64,000 nucleotides of DNA from an uncultured Algibacter sp. Lineage in GTDB: Bacteria; Bacteroidota; Bacteroidia; Flavobacteriales; Flavobacteriaceae. This document shows positions 25,400-35,436 of the stretch, one piece after another. Position 1 is the stretch's first letter; each line of letters begins with the position of its first letter. Below the pieces are notes generated by a model. The model did no database searches. It was not told where the DNA came from and saw only the letters and a program-made list of their open reading frames with translations. Made by a program: the position numbers and the translations under genes. The stretch spans positions 372,001 through 436,000 of the forward strand of contig CANMQH010000001.1 in the NCBI GenBank assembly GCA_947499935.1. Direction: 5' to 3'.

Positions 25400-28300
25400 A
25401 TGAAATTTATCAGAATTACCCTCATAATCACTGCCTTATTTTATTTTAGTGCGTGTGCCACATATAAACCACAGTATGTAGACGATAAAATTGCAGACAT
25501 TAAATTTCCAATAGATAAAGAAATAGAGAAAACATTTTATCTAATAGGTGATGCAGGTAAATCTCTAGAAGGGGAGATGTCTTTAGGACTAACAGCGTTT
25601 AGTAAATATATAGAAAACGCAAAAACAAAAGGTGATTATACTATATTTTTGGGCGATAATGTTTATCCTGCAGGATTACCATCAAAAGATGATAAAAATA
25701 GAGTAGATGCTGAAAATGCGTTGATAGCCCAATCAAAATCTGTTAAAAATTTTAAAGGGAAGACAGTTTTTATTCCTGGGAATCACGATTGGTATGCAGA
25801 TGGTTTAAAAGGTTTAAAACGTGAAGAAAAATATATAGAAGATTTACTAGGAAAAAACACCTTTCAGCCAGAAAATGGATGCCCAATAGAAAGCATTAAT
25901 GTTAGCGAAACGATACAGCTTGTTATAATAGACAGCCAATGGTATCTAGAAAATTGGAATACCCATCCAACCATTAATGATAAATGTGAAATTAAAACTA
26001 GAAAACGCTTTTTTGAAGAAATAGAAGGCGAATTAAAAAAGGCACAAAACAAAACTATTGTTTTTGCTATGCACCATCCTATGTTTACAAATGGTACACA
26101 TGGCGGTAAATATGCGCTTAAAAAACATTTGTTTCCTCTACAAAAAAAAGTGCCGCTGCCTATATTAGGTTCTCTTATAACACAACTTAGAACGCAAGGT
26201 GGTGTTTCTATTCAAGATAGGTTTAATGAGCGCTATCACGAATTAATGAGTCGTTTGCAAACTATAACTTTTGATGCGGATAATGTCATTTTTGTATCTG
26301 GGCACGAGCACACATTACAGTATATAGAAAACCAAGGGATTAAGCAAATTGTTTCTGGTTCTGGTGCCAAAGAATCTTCAGCTACATTAAGTAATAATGG
26401 TCTATTTGCCTATGGAAAACAAGGCTTTGCTGAGTTAAGTGTTTTTAAAGATGGGAGTAGTTGGGTAAGATATTATGGGGCAGAAAATGGTACGCCTAAA
26501 TTATTGTTTACAAAGGAAGTGCATCCGCCAACAAAAACATATGATATTTCAGGTTTACAAGAAACATTTCCAAAAGAAGTTGAGGCTTCCATATACTCCA
26601 AGGAAGAAACAGATAAAACAGGGTTTTTTAAATCGGTTTGGGGAAAGCATTATCGAGATATTTATAGTACTAAAATAAAAGCAAAAGTGGCTACTCTAGA
26701 TACGCTCTATGGAGGATTAGAAGTTGTGAGAAAAGGAGGTGGGCACCAAACACGCTCTTTACGTTTAAAGACCAAAGATGGTAAAGAGCTTAATATGCGA
26801 GCTCTTAGGAAAAGTGCTACGCAATATTTGCAAACCGTGTTGTTTAAAGATACTTACATACAAGATGAGTTTGAAAAAACAGCTGTAGAAAATCTTATTC
26901 TAGATTTTTATACATCATCGCACCCCTATGCATTTACGGTTGTTCCAGATTTATCTGATGCTGCCATGGTCTATCATACCAATCCAAAACTATATTATAT
27001 TCCAAAACATAAACACCTTGGGAAATTTAATACAGAATATGGAGACGAATTATATTTGATAGAAGAACGTCCTGAAGAAGCTTACGCAGAAGAAAAGAAT
27101 TTTGGATTTGCAGACGATATTGAAAGTACACATGATATTATAAAAAAAATCCGAAAGGATGAGAAATATAAAATTGATGAGAATGTATATATAAGAGCAC
27201 GGTTATTTGATATGCTTATTGGGGACTGGGATAGGCATCAAGATCAATGGCGTTGGGCACAGTTTAATCAAGATAATGGCGACAAAATATATAGACCCAT
27301 CCCTAGAGATCGTGATCAGGTATTTTCAAACTTTGATGGAGCTCTTTTAGATGTTATGAAAGTTATTTCGGGTTCTACAAAACAACTTCAAGTTTATGAT
27401 AAAGATCTTAAGGATGTTAAATGGATGAATAATGCTGGTATTAAGCTAGATCGTGTCTTGGTTCAACAAGCTAATAAAGAAACTTGGTTAGAGCATGCAA
27501 AATTTCTTCAAGAAAATATTACTAATCAGGTTATAGATAAAGCTTTTTTAAAGGTGCCAGAAGAAGCTCGAGATGAAACCTTAAAAGATATCAAAGAAAA
27601 ATTAATAGGCAGAAGAGCAAACCTTTTAGATATAGCTACGCGCTATTTTAATTATTTAAACCAATTGGTTATTCTAACAGCAACAGATAAAGATGATTAT
27701 ATTGAAATAACACGTGTAGGAGATAATGAGACTCATGTAAAAATTTCAAGAATTAAAGATGGCGGTAAAGGTGAAGTTATAGTAGATAAAACCTTTAATA
27801 AGAATACAACTAAAGAAATTTGGGTTTATGGATTAGATGATAAGGATGTATTTGAGGTTAAAGGAAAAGCCAAGAACTTAATTTTTACAAGACTCATAGG
27901 TGGTCAAGATAATGACACTTATAGTATTAAAGCTGGAAAGCGAGTTAAAGTTTATGACCATAAAAGTAAACCCAATACCATTGAGGAAAATAAAGGAGCG
28001 AAAATTAGATTAACAGATATTTATAATCATAATCTGTTCGATTTTAATAAAAATATTATAAGTTCAAGCTTTTTAATGCCAGCAATTGGTTTTAATCCAG
28101 ATGATGGTCTGTCTCTGGGATTATCTTATACCAAGACGACTAAAGGTTTTCAACGAAATCCATTTTCGCAGCAGCATCGTTTTAGAGGAGGTTATTTTTT
28201 TGCAACCAATGGGCTTTCGCTTTTGTATGATGGTGAATTTGCCAATGTTATTAACGGATGGAATTTGCAGGTTGGTGGGCAATTTACAACAGGTAATTTT

Positions 28301-29107
28301 ACGAATAACTTTTTTGGCTTTGGAAATGAAACCATTAATAATGATGATGAATTAGAGTTGGACTTTAATCGTGTTAGAACTAGTATATACATGGCAAGAG
28401 GCGGTATTGTTAAAAAAGGAAACTTTGGTAGCGATTATGGAATAACGGCAATTTTAGAAGGTATTAAAGTTGAGGATACAGAAGATAGATTTATAACACA
28501 GGCCATACCAGCTAATAATGCAGAATTTTATGAGAGACGATTTTTTGGTGGCCTAGAAGCGTCATTTAATTACAAGAGTTTTGATAATGCTTTAAACCCT
28601 TCTAAGGGGATGACATTCAACTTAAATGTTGGAGGTAAAACAGAATTTGAGGATACTAAAAACACTTATGGTTACCTTAATTCTAGTATAGGTTTTTATA
28701 ATGCGTTGTCTAAAAATAAAAAATGGGTACTTAAAACAGATGTTAGGTCTCAAATAAGATTAGGAGACAATATTTTATTTTATCAAGCGGCTAATATAGG
28801 TGGGCAAAGCGGATTAAGAGGGTATCGAAATCAGCGTTTTACTGGTAAAAATGCATTGGTAGGAAGCGCGGATGTGCGATATAGTTTTCCGTCATTTAAA
28901 ACCAAAACTTTGCCATTGCAAATGGGTATATTTGGAGGTGCTGATGTAGGTCGAGTTTGGTTAGAAAACGATGCTTCTAAGACTTGGCATAACGATTATG
29001 GTTTTGGTTTTTGGGTAACCGCAGCAGAAAGTGTGTCAGGAACCTTTAACTTTTTTAATAGTGAAGAAGGGTTTAGGGTAAGTTTTGGATTTGGGTTTAA
29101 ATTTTAA
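25400..29107 (+). CDS. Outer-membrane lipoprotein: calcineurin-like phosphoesterase fused to a BamA/surface-antigen barrel
   Basis: 1235 residues. The signal peptide ends in a lipobox with Cys19 (YFSAC). Residues about 45-370 are a metallophosphoesterase with the metal-binding motifs YLIGDAG (48-54), FLGDNVYPAGLP, IPGNHDWYADG, AMHHPMFTNGTHGG and VSGHEHTLQYI. A middle region of about 450 residues follows, which I do not recognise. The last about 380 residues form an Omp85-type barrel: GLRGYRNQRFTGKNALVGSA is the L6-like RGY motif, and the protein ends FRVSFGFGFKF with a terminal Phe. The phosphatase would thus be displayed at the outer membrane. Such fusions recur in Flavobacteriaceae; substrate unknown. 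It is convergent with the next gene with 4 bases between stops. Confidence 0.92.
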   Translation: MKFIRITLIITALFYFSACATYKPQYVDDKIADIKFPIDKEIEKTFYLIGDAGKSLEGEMSLGLTAFSKYIENAKTKGDYTIFLGDNVYPAGLPSKDDKNRVDAENALIAQSKSVKNFKGKTVFIPGNHDWYADGLKGLKREEKYIEDLLGKNTFQPENGCPIESINVSETIQLVIIDSQWYLENWNTHPTINDKCEIKTRKRFFEEIEGELKKAQNKTIVFAMHHPMFTNGTHGGKYALKKHLFPLQKKVPLPILGSLITQLRTQGGVSIQDRFNERYHELMSRLQTITFDADNVIFVSGHEHTLQYIENQGIKQIVSGSGAKESSATLSNNGLFAYGKQGFAELSVFKDGSSWVRYYGAENGTPKLLFTKEVHPPTKTYDISGLQETFPKEVEASIYSKEETDKTGFFKSVWGKHYRDIYSTKIKAKVATLDTLYGGLEVVRKGGGHQTRSLRLKTKDGKELNMRALRKSATQYLQTVLFKDTYIQDEFEKTAVENLILDFYTSSHPYAFTVVPDLSDAAMVYHTNPKLYYIPKHKHLGKFNTEYGDELYLIEERPEEAYAEEKNFGFADDIESTHDIIKKIRKDEKYKIDENVYIRARLFDMLIGDWDRHQDQWRWAQFNQDNGDKIYRPIPRDRDQVFSNFDGALLDVMKVISGSTKQLQVYDKDLKDVKWMNNAGIKLDRVLVQQANKETWLEHAKFLQENITNQVIDKAFLKVPEEARDETLKDIKEKLIGRRANLLDIATRYFNYLNQLVILTATDKDDYIEITRVGDNETHVKISRIKDGGKGEVIVDKTFNKNTTKEIWVYGLDDKDVFEVKGKAKNLIFTRLIGGQDNDTYSIKAGKRVKVYDHKSKPNTIEENKGAKIRLTDIYNHNLFDFNKNIISSSFLMPAIGFNPDDGLSLGLSYTKTTKGFQRNPFSQQHRFRGGYFFATNGLSLLYDGEFANVINGWNLQVGGQFTTGNFTNNFFGFGNETINNDDELELDFNRVRTSIYMARGGIVKKGNFGSDYGITAILEGIKVEDTEDRFITQAIPANNAEFYERRFFGGLEASFNYKSFDNALNPSKGMTFNLNVGGKTEFEDTKNTYGYLNSSIGFYNALSKNKKWVLKTDVRSQIRLGDNILFYQAANIGGQSGLRGYRNQRFTGKNALVGSADVRYSFPSFKTKTLPLQMGIFGGADVGRVWLENDASKTWHNDYGFGFWVTAAESVSGTFNFFNSEEGFRVSFGFGFKF

Positions 29108-29111
29108 AAGA

Positions 29112-29930
29112 CTAATTTTTAAATGAAATACTATAAATGTTTCCCCCAGAATCGCCATAGCGTTCATCTGTTATAATTAATGTTTCGTTATTTTTAAAGC
29201 AAATACCTTCTTTTTGAGAATCATGGTTAAAATCGATTGTTTTTAAATGACCACTAAAAAAATCATCATTATAAAAATCGGAAAGTAACACCGCTCTATC
29301 GCGAAATAATAAGGCTAAGGTTTTGCCGTCTGTACTAATATCTGCTGAGGTAATACGTTTATCTTTTCCAGATAATTTAAAGTGTGTCATAAATTCTGCT
29401 TCATGAGCACCTTTAGTATTTGGAACTTTAATTACATAACCACTTTTTTTGTCTTTACTAAAAATATAAAAGGCATTATTATGTTCTATAAAAGCTTCAA
29501 AATCATGAGCGTCTAACTCTTTTGGTAGCGTAAACGTTATGGCTTCGGCTGTTGTTTCAACCTTAGCCTCGATAATGTTGGGAACCTTATAAATAGTGAA
29601 TTTTTTACGTTTTTTAGTATTATTACCAAAATCACCAATGTAAAGATTACCTTTTTTATCTGTTGTTAAATCTTCCCAGTCTTTATTTTTGGAGTTTAAA
29701 ATAAGGAGTCTAGATTGGATACTACCATTGGTATCTATGCCATAAACATAATTTCTATCGCCTTTTCCGCTATCTTCAATAACCCAAAATATATCAGAAT
29801 CTTCAAAAGTTTCAACTGCGGAAACTTCTTTTAAGTGATTTGGAATATCAGCAACTAAATTTAAGTTACCTGTATTACACGATAAAAAAAGTAATGCAGA
29901 AATGCATGAAAATTTCCATGTAAAAGTCAT
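29112..29930 (-). CDS. Lipoprotein with beta-propeller-like sequence, function unknown
   Basis: I choose the ATG at 29930 (272 residues) because it gives a lipoprotein signal MTFTWKFSCISALLFLSC; the upstream start would add 16 residues that spoil it. The mature protein reads as short strands with repeated YxxxTxGxxQ-like elements (VYGIDTNGSIQSRLLIL, NLYIGDFGNN, ISTDGKTLALLFRD) as in periplasmic beta-propellers related to SdiA-regulated or phytase-like proteins. ITDERYGDSGGNIYSI near the C-terminus resembles a metal- or substrate-binding loop. No catalytic motif can be assigned. It stands alone on the minus strand. Confidence 0.7.
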   Translation of the reverse strand: MTFTWKFSCISALLFLSCNTGNLNLVADIPNHLKEVSAVETFEDSDIFWVIEDSGKGDRNYVYGIDTNGSIQSRLLILNSKNKDWEDLTTDKKGNLYIGDFGNNTKKRKKFTIYKVPNIIEAKVETTAEAITFTLPKELDAHDFEAFIEHNNAFYIFSKDKKSGYVIKVPNTKGAHEAEFMTHFKLSGKDKRITSADISTDGKTLALLFRDRAVLLSDFYNDDFFSGHLKTIDFNHDSQKEGICFKNNETLIITDERYGDSGGNIYSISFKN

Positions 29931-30053
29931 AAATTGTGTTTTTATTTTAGTTAAAAAAAGATAGATATAATTAGGCAATGCCCGAAATAATTCTTTCTAA
30001 AATTTGTTTGTAAAGTTGCTAAATTAAGCTTTAAACCCTAAATTTTATAATGT

Positions 30054-30917
30054 ATGACTACAGTTAACCATTTATTAGATCTTTTGGTCTTAGAGAAGAT
30101 TAAGGATAATACGTTTCAGGGTCTTAGTAGAGGTGTTGGGAGTCCCATAGTTTTTGGTGGCCAAGTTTTGGCTCAGGCTTTAAATGCGGCGAGTAGAACG
30201 ATTACTAATCATAGAGTGCTACACTCCATGCATGCTTATTTTTTAGAGGCTGGCAATTTAGATATTCCTATTTCTTATAGTGTAAGTTTGGTAAGAGATG
30301 GCGGTAGTTTTTCTGTACGACGGGTAACAGCGCACCAAAATGATACAACCATATTCATTTTGTCTGCATCGTTTCATAAACATGAAGATGGTTATAACCA
30401 CCAAGTTGCCATGAAAATGGATATAAAGCAACCTGAAGTATTATTAAGTTGGACAGATATGTTAGGTCAATATGGCGATTTTTTGCCATCAAGTCTTAAA
30501 TCTTTTTTGGCAGTAGACCGCCCTGTAGAATTTAAACCAACGGCATTTGTAAATCCTATGGAGAAAAAAGATTTACCTCCTTTTTACGATGTTTGGTTTA
30601 AGGTAAAAGGAGATACAACAGGATTAGATTTGGTTACTAAGCAACAAGTTTTAACGTATATTTCAGATTATAATATTTTAGCTTCTACGCTTAATCCTCA
30701 TGCAAGTAAAGCGCATTGGGGCAATACACAAACAGCAAGTTTAGATCATTCTATGTGGTATTTTAGAGAATTTGATTTTAATGATTGGATGCTTTTCTCA
30801 ATGGAGTCACCAAACATGTCTAATGCCAGAGGATTTGCTAGAGGTCATATATTTACAAGAACAGGTGTATTAGTTGCGTCTGTAACACAAGAAGGGTTAA
30901 TGCGTCCAAAAAAATAA
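30054..30917 (+). CDS. tesB: Acyl-CoA thioesterase II
   Basis: 287 residues, the same size as E. coli TesB. Two fused hot-dog domains: the first has SPIVFGGQVLAQALNAA near residues 24-40 and HSMHAYFLEAG; the second has ASLDHSMWYFREFDFNDW and the C-terminal GFARGHIFTRTGVLVASVTQ, which contains the conserved Gln of the active site together with the Asp of SLDHS. It hydrolyses acyl-CoA to free fatty acid and CoA in the cytoplasm. Followed 4 bases later by the GDPD gene. Confidence 0.95.
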   Translation: MTTVNHLLDLLVLEKIKDNTFQGLSRGVGSPIVFGGQVLAQALNAASRTITNHRVLHSMHAYFLEAGNLDIPISYSVSLVRDGGSFSVRRVTAHQNDTTIFILSASFHKHEDGYNHQVAMKMDIKQPEVLLSWTDMLGQYGDFLPSSLKSFLAVDRPVEFKPTAFVNPMEKKDLPPFYDVWFKVKGDTTGLDLVTKQQVLTYISDYNILASTLNPHASKAHWGNTQTASLDHSMWYFREFDFNDWMLFSMESPNMSNARGFARGHIFTRTGVLVASVTQEGLMRPKK

Positions 30918-30921
30918 AACT

Positions 30922-31605
30922 ATGGATATTTTTAAAATAGGACATCGAGGAGCAAAAGGTCATATTGCTGAAAACACTATAGCATCCATTACAAAAGCAA
31001 TAGATATAGGCGTTGATGGTATTGAGGTCGATGTGCACAAGTGTGCTTCAGGAGAATTGGTGGTTTTTCATGATTTCACATTAGACAGGGTTACTAATGG
31101 TACGGGAGAAATTTCGAAAATCACGTTAACAGAATTAAAAACACTTCAGGTAGACGGAGAATTTGCAATTCCAACTTTAGATGAAGTTTTAGGTGTTATT
31201 AACAATTCGGTGTTATTAAATATTGAGTTAAAAGGAGCAAATACTGCTGAAGATGTTTGTCGTTTTATAGAGGATTGTGTGGAAAACAAAGGTTGGGCGT
31301 ATCGAGATTTTTTAGTGTCTAGCTTTCAAGAAGATTTGTTAGAACGTGTATATAATAAAAATAAGCAAGTACAAATAGGTGTGCTAACAGATATAAGTGT
31401 TCATGCCGCTATGGTTTTTGCTAAAAAAGTACACGCCGTTTCTATTCATCCAGATTATACAATGCTTACAGCGCATAATGTTAAAGAAATTCAAGCCATG
31501 GGGTGTCAAGTTTTTACTTGGACGGTTAATAATCAAGATGATATAGATAGGATGAAGCGTTATGGTGTAGATGGTATAATTTCAGATTTTCCAGAACGGT
31601 TATGA
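30922..31605 (+). CDS. ugpQ: Glycerophosphodiester phosphodiesterase, cytoplasmic type
   Basis: 227 residues without a signal peptide, as in the cytoplasmic UgpQ class. The first catalytic His is in IGHRGAKGHIAENT, the metal ligands Glu and Asp in GIEVDVHKCASGELVVFHD, which also holds the second His; LLNIELKGA supplies a further acidic residue. The C-terminal QVFTWTVNNQDDIDRMKRYG and GIISDFPERL are typical. It cleaves glycerophosphodiesters to glycerol-3-phosphate and alcohol. It overlaps the following flavoprotein by ATGA, so they are coupled. Confidence 0.94.
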   Translation: MDIFKIGHRGAKGHIAENTIASITKAIDIGVDGIEVDVHKCASGELVVFHDFTLDRVTNGTGEISKITLTELKTLQVDGEFAIPTLDEVLGVINNSVLLNIELKGANTAEDVCRFIEDCVENKGWAYRDFLVSSFQEDLLERVYNKNKQVQIGVLTDISVHAAMVFAKKVHAVSIHPDYTMLTAHNVKEIQAMGCQVFTWTVNNQDDIDRMKRYGVDGIISDFPERL

Positions 31606-32813
31606 TAGAAAAAGATGTTGTTATTGTTGGTGGCGGAGCTGCTGGTTTTTTTGCGGCCATTAATATTGCAGAGCATAATCCTAGCCTAAAAGTAGTTATT
31701 TTAGAGCGTGGTAAAGATGTACTTACCAAAGTAAAAGTTTCTGGAGGAGGGCGTTGTAATGTTACTCATGCTGAATTTATACCATCAGAATTAGTGCATA
31801 ATTATCCACGAGGCGAAAAAGAATTGTTAGGACCATTCCATAAATTTATGACTGGAGATACCATAGCTTGGTTTGAAGAGCGAGGTGTGGCTCTAAAAAT
31901 TGAAGATGATGGTCGCATGTTTCCTGTTTCTAATTCTTCTCAAACCATAATCGATTGTTTTTTAAATGAAGCTGAAAAACATAACGTAGAAGTTTTATAT
32001 AGTCATGCCGTAAAATCTATAGATAAACAAGATAATTCATTTATTGTAGAAACTACTAAGGATACATTTTTAGCCCAAAAAATATTAATAGCAACAGGCA
32101 GTAATCCTAAAATATGGCGTATGTTAGAGGACTTAGGACATACTGTTTCGCAGCCTGTGCCATCACTTTTTACGTTTAATATTAATGACGAACGCATAAA
32201 GGATATTCCTGGTGTGGTAGCTCAAAATGTTGAGGTAAAGGTGTTGGATACCGATTTATGGAGTGAAGGCCCATTGCTAATAACACATTGGGGTATGAGT
32301 GCACCGTCTATATTAAAGTTATCTGCCTTTGGAGCATTAAAATTAGCGCAACTAGATTATAAATTTAAAATAGAAATCAATTTTATTAAGCAATCCTTTG
32401 AGGATTGTTTAGATGTTTTAAAAACATTAAAGCAAGAACTTGCTAAAAAAACGGTATTTAAATCTACGCAGTTTGATTTACCAAAACGCTTATGGCATAA
32501 ATTGGTGTTGCATGTAGAAATGAATCAAGAAACAAGATGGGCAGATTTAAATAAACAGCAACTCGAAAAGTTAGCAAACCAGCTTACATCAGCTGTTTTT
32601 AATGTGGATGGTAAAAGTACTTTTAAAGAAGAGTTTGTAACGGCAGGCGGTATAAATCTTAAAGAAATTAATTTTAAAACATTTGAAAGTAAGCGTGTAG
32701 AAAACTTGTTTTTTGCAGGCGAAGTTATTAATGTAGATGCTATTACTGGCGGGTTTAATTTTCAAAATGCGTGGACAGGCGCTTATATTGCAGCTCAATC
32801 TATATCAGAATAA
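31602..32813 (+). CDS. NAD(P)/FAD-dependent oxidoreductase, HI0933/YhiN (BaiN) family
   Basis: 403 residues. FAD-binding Rossmann motif VVIVGGGAAGFFAAINIAE at the N-terminus, then the family hallmark KVKVSGGGRCNVTHAEF, and the C-terminal ENLFFAGEVINVDAITGGFN that binds FAD and closes the site. HI0933-like proteins are widespread cytoplasmic flavoproteins; one member (BaiN) reduces bile acids, but the general role is not settled. No partner is obvious; the upstream GDPD gene is translationally coupled to it. Confidence 0.93.
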   Translation: MIEKDVVIVGGGAAGFFAAINIAEHNPSLKVVILERGKDVLTKVKVSGGGRCNVTHAEFIPSELVHNYPRGEKELLGPFHKFMTGDTIAWFEERGVALKIEDDGRMFPVSNSSQTIIDCFLNEAEKHNVEVLYSHAVKSIDKQDNSFIVETTKDTFLAQKILIATGSNPKIWRMLEDLGHTVSQPVPSLFTFNINDERIKDIPGVVAQNVEVKVLDTDLWSEGPLLITHWGMSAPSILKLSAFGALKLAQLDYKFKIEINFIKQSFEDCLDVLKTLKQELAKKTVFKSTQFDLPKRLWHKLVLHVEMNQETRWADLNKQQLEKLANQLTSAVFNVDGKSTFKEEFVTAGGINLKEINFKTFESKRVENLFFAGEVINVDAITGGFNFQNAWTGAYIAAQSISE

Positions 32814-32853
32814 TTTTAAACAGTTATTATTTAAATTAAATCAATTATCAAAA

Positions 32854-33654
32854 ATGAATGTATTAAAAATGAATCTTGCTAAAATTATTCTTTTAACAAT
32901 TTTACTGAGTAGTATTAACTCAATTAATTTGTATGCTCAAAATAATGAATCCAACGACACAAAAATATATTTAAAAGGCTTAACAAAAGCCAGCGAAAAT
33001 GATTTGTCAGACCAAGAAATTGCCCTTGATGGAGAAAGTATACCTGTATATGATATTAAAGGGGAAAGAATAAGAGGCATGGAAATGATGAAAGCAATGG
33101 TATCAGGAGATTACAAATCGGATTATTATATAGATACTAATAAAGAGATTAAAGCTATTGTTTTAAGATTCTTAACAGAAGATGAAAAAAAGCAGATGGA
33201 AGATATACAAGGTGACATGGGTGACAAAAGCGAGCTAATTGGAACAAAAGCCCCTGCTTTTGTTGTTACAGATATTAATGGTAATGAATATTCACTTAAT
33301 AGCTTGAAAGGGAAAATTATTGTCATGAACTTTTGGTATATAGCGTGTAAACCTTGTGTCATGGAAATGCCCGATTTAAATAAATTAGTAAAAGATTACA
33401 AAAGCAAAGATGTGGTATTTATAGGGTTTGCCACAAATAATAAAGAAGAGGTTAAATCATTTTTGAATAACAATGTGTTTTCTTATAATATAATACCAAA
33501 TAGTAAAAACATAGCTAAAGAATATGGTGTAATTGGTTACCCAACGCATATTATTATAGACGAAAATTCTAAAATTGTATATCAAGCTAGTGGATTAGGT
33601 AGTAGGACTATTAGTGACATAGAAAAAACTATTGAAGAGTTAATAAAGAAATAA
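32854..33654 (+). CDS. TlpA-like thioredoxin-fold protein, secreted
   Basis: 266 residues from the ATG at 32854, chosen because the upstream frame overlaps the flavoprotein gene and this start gives a signal peptide (MNVLKMNLAKIILLTILL ... YAQN); an ATG at 32869 is also possible. The C-terminal about 140 residues are an AhpC/TSA-TlpA thioredoxin fold with IGTKAPAFVVTDINGNEYSL and the redox motif FWYIACKPCVMEMP (CKPC). The about 90 residues before it are unassigned and rich in Asp, Lys and Met. The protein probably reduces or oxidises disulfides in the periplasm. Confidence 0.88.
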   Translation: MNVLKMNLAKIILLTILLSSINSINLYAQNNESNDTKIYLKGLTKASENDLSDQEIALDGESIPVYDIKGERIRGMEMMKAMVSGDYKSDYYIDTNKEIKAIVLRFLTEDEKKQMEDIQGDMGDKSELIGTKAPAFVVTDINGNEYSLNSLKGKIIVMNFWYIACKPCVMEMPDLNKLVKDYKSKDVVFIGFATNNKEEVKSFLNNNVFSYNIIPNSKNIAKEYGVIGYPTHIIIDENSKIVYQASGLGSRTISDIEKTIEELIKK

Positions 33655-33665
33655 CAAAATTTTAA

Positions 33666-34205
33666 ATGCAAACATATATTGCACTATTAAGAGGTATAAA
33701 TGTAAGCGGACAGAAAAAAGTCCCTATGGCAGATTTACGAGAGTTGCTTACTCAAATAGATTTTAAAAGCATACAAACCTATATACAAAGTGGTAATGTT
33801 GTGTTTAAATCTTCTCAAACAGATAAAAATAAGTTAGAAGAACAAATAGCGAAACGTATAGAGGAACATTTTGGGTTTTTGGTGCCTGTTTTAGTGAAAA
33901 CATCTAACGATATTCAAGAAATATTAGATGATTGCCCATACCCAGATGAGAAAATGCAACGTAGTTATTTTACGTTATTGCATACCTCACCAAATAATAC
34001 ATTGGTAGATGTTGTTTCAAAAGAAGTTTATAAAAATGAAAGCTTTGTAATATCTCCTCAATGTGTGTATTTCTTTTCGGAATTAGGATATGGTAAAGCA
34101 AAATGCAATAATAATTTTTTTGAACGCAAATTAAAAGTTTCAGCAACCACAAGAAATTATAAAACTATGCTAAAGTTATTATCTTTGTCGTCAGATTCAA
34201 ATTAA
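33666..34205 (+). CDS. DUF1697 family protein
   Basis: 179 residues matching the DUF1697 pattern: YIALLRGINVSGQKKVPMAD at the start, then IQTYIQSGNVVFKSS and KLKVSATTRNYKTMLKL at the end. No catalytic function is established for the family. Cytoplasmic. It lies 11 bases after the TlpA-like gene and 1 base before mvaD, so it is probably co-transcribed with the mevalonate genes. Confidence 0.92.
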   Translation: MQTYIALLRGINVSGQKKVPMADLRELLTQIDFKSIQTYIQSGNVVFKSSQTDKNKLEEQIAKRIEEHFGFLVPVLVKTSNDIQEILDDCPYPDEKMQRSYFTLLHTSPNNTLVDVVSKEVYKNESFVISPQCVYFFSELGYGKAKCNNNFFERKLKVSATTRNYKTMLKLLSLSSDSN

Positions 34206-34206
34206 A

Positions 34207-35331
34207 ATGACTGAAAAAGATTTTATTCCCAATGCAAAGCATTATACAGACCGTTTACATATTATAGAAGATGGCCATTTTACTTGGTCCTCGCCAAGTA
34301 ATATTGCATTGGTGAAATATTGGGGTAAAAAAGAACATCAAATTCCAGAAAACCCATCCATCAGTTTTACCTTAAATCATTGTAAAACCATTACTACCTT
34401 AAGTTTTTCTAAAAAAGAAAACGATGATCAATTTTCGTTTGATGTGTTTTTAGATGACGATAAAAAAGATGATTTTAAACCTAAAATAGAAACTTTTTTT
34501 AAACGTATAGAAATTTATATGCCTTTTTTGAAAGCATTTCATTTTAAAATTGAAACCTCAAATACTTTTCCGCATAGTTCGGGTATTGCATCATCGGCAT
34601 CTGGTATGAGTGCCTTAGCCTTATGTTTAATGAGTATTGAAAAGTCTATTATAACATCTAATACAACCTTGAACTCAGTTGAAAGGTCTTTTGATAATAA
34701 TTACTTTATACAAAAAGCATCTTTTTTGGCGCGATTAGGCTCTGGAAGCGCTTGCAGAAGTCTTGAAGGTGATTTGGTGGTTTGGGGAGAGCATGAAAAA
34801 ATTAAGGGAAGTTCAAATTTATTTGGTACAAAATATCCTTTTGAAGTTCACAAAAATTTCAAAAATTATCAAGACACTATTTTGTTGGTAGATAAAGGTG
34901 AAAAACAGGTAAGTAGTACTGTTGGTCATAATTTAATGTTTGGGCATCCGTTTGCAAAAGAGCGTTTTAAGCAAGCCCATAATAATCTTTCTAGTATTAT
35001 TGATATTCTTAAAACAGGTGATTTAAAAGCCTTTATAAAAATTGTAGAAAGCGAAGCCTTAACATTGCATGCTATGATGATGACAAGCATGCCTTATTTT
35101 ATTTTAATGAAACCCAATACCTTAGAAATTATTAATAAAATATGGGCTTATAGAGAAAAAACAAATTCTAATGTATGCTTTACATTAGATGCGGGTGCTA
35201 ACGTCCATGTGTTGTATCCTGAGGACGAAGCGAATCAAGTACTCGATTTTATTAAAGAGGAGCTTGTTGTGTATTGTCAAAATGATCACTATATTAGTGA
35301 TAAAATTGGTTTAGGAGCCAAACTGTTGTAA
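34207..35331 (+). CDS. mvaD: Diphosphomevalonate decarboxylase
   Basis: 374 residues. GHMP-superfamily enzyme that phosphorylates and decarboxylates mevalonate diphosphate to isopentenyl diphosphate, the final step of the mevalonate route. SPSNIALVKYWGKKEHQIPE at residues 29-48 binds substrate, PHSSGIASSASG at 122-133 is the ATP loop, and FTLDAGANVHVLYP near the C-terminus carries the catalytic Asp. Presence of this gene shows that isoprenoids are made from mevalonate, as usual in Flavobacteriaceae. The next gene is another GHMP kinase. Confidence 0.96.
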   Translation: MTEKDFIPNAKHYTDRLHIIEDGHFTWSSPSNIALVKYWGKKEHQIPENPSISFTLNHCKTITTLSFSKKENDDQFSFDVFLDDDKKDDFKPKIETFFKRIEIYMPFLKAFHFKIETSNTFPHSSGIASSASGMSALALCLMSIEKSIITSNTTLNSVERSFDNNYFIQKASFLARLGSGSACRSLEGDLVVWGEHEKIKGSSNLFGTKYPFEVHKNFKNYQDTILLVDKGEKQVSSTVGHNLMFGHPFAKERFKQAHNNLSSIIDILKTGDLKAFIKIVESEALTLHAMMMTSMPYFILMKPNTLEIINKIWAYREKTNSNVCFTLDAGANVHVLYPEDEANQVLDFIKEELVVYCQNDHYISDKIGLGAKLL

Positions 35332-35436
35332 TTTCGCAAAACATCACAGGCTATAAAAAACTGTTTAAGTGATAGTATAGTAACATTGTTAGAGCAATAA
35401 TTATTAATTTTTTAATACAAATTATTAATTAAACAT

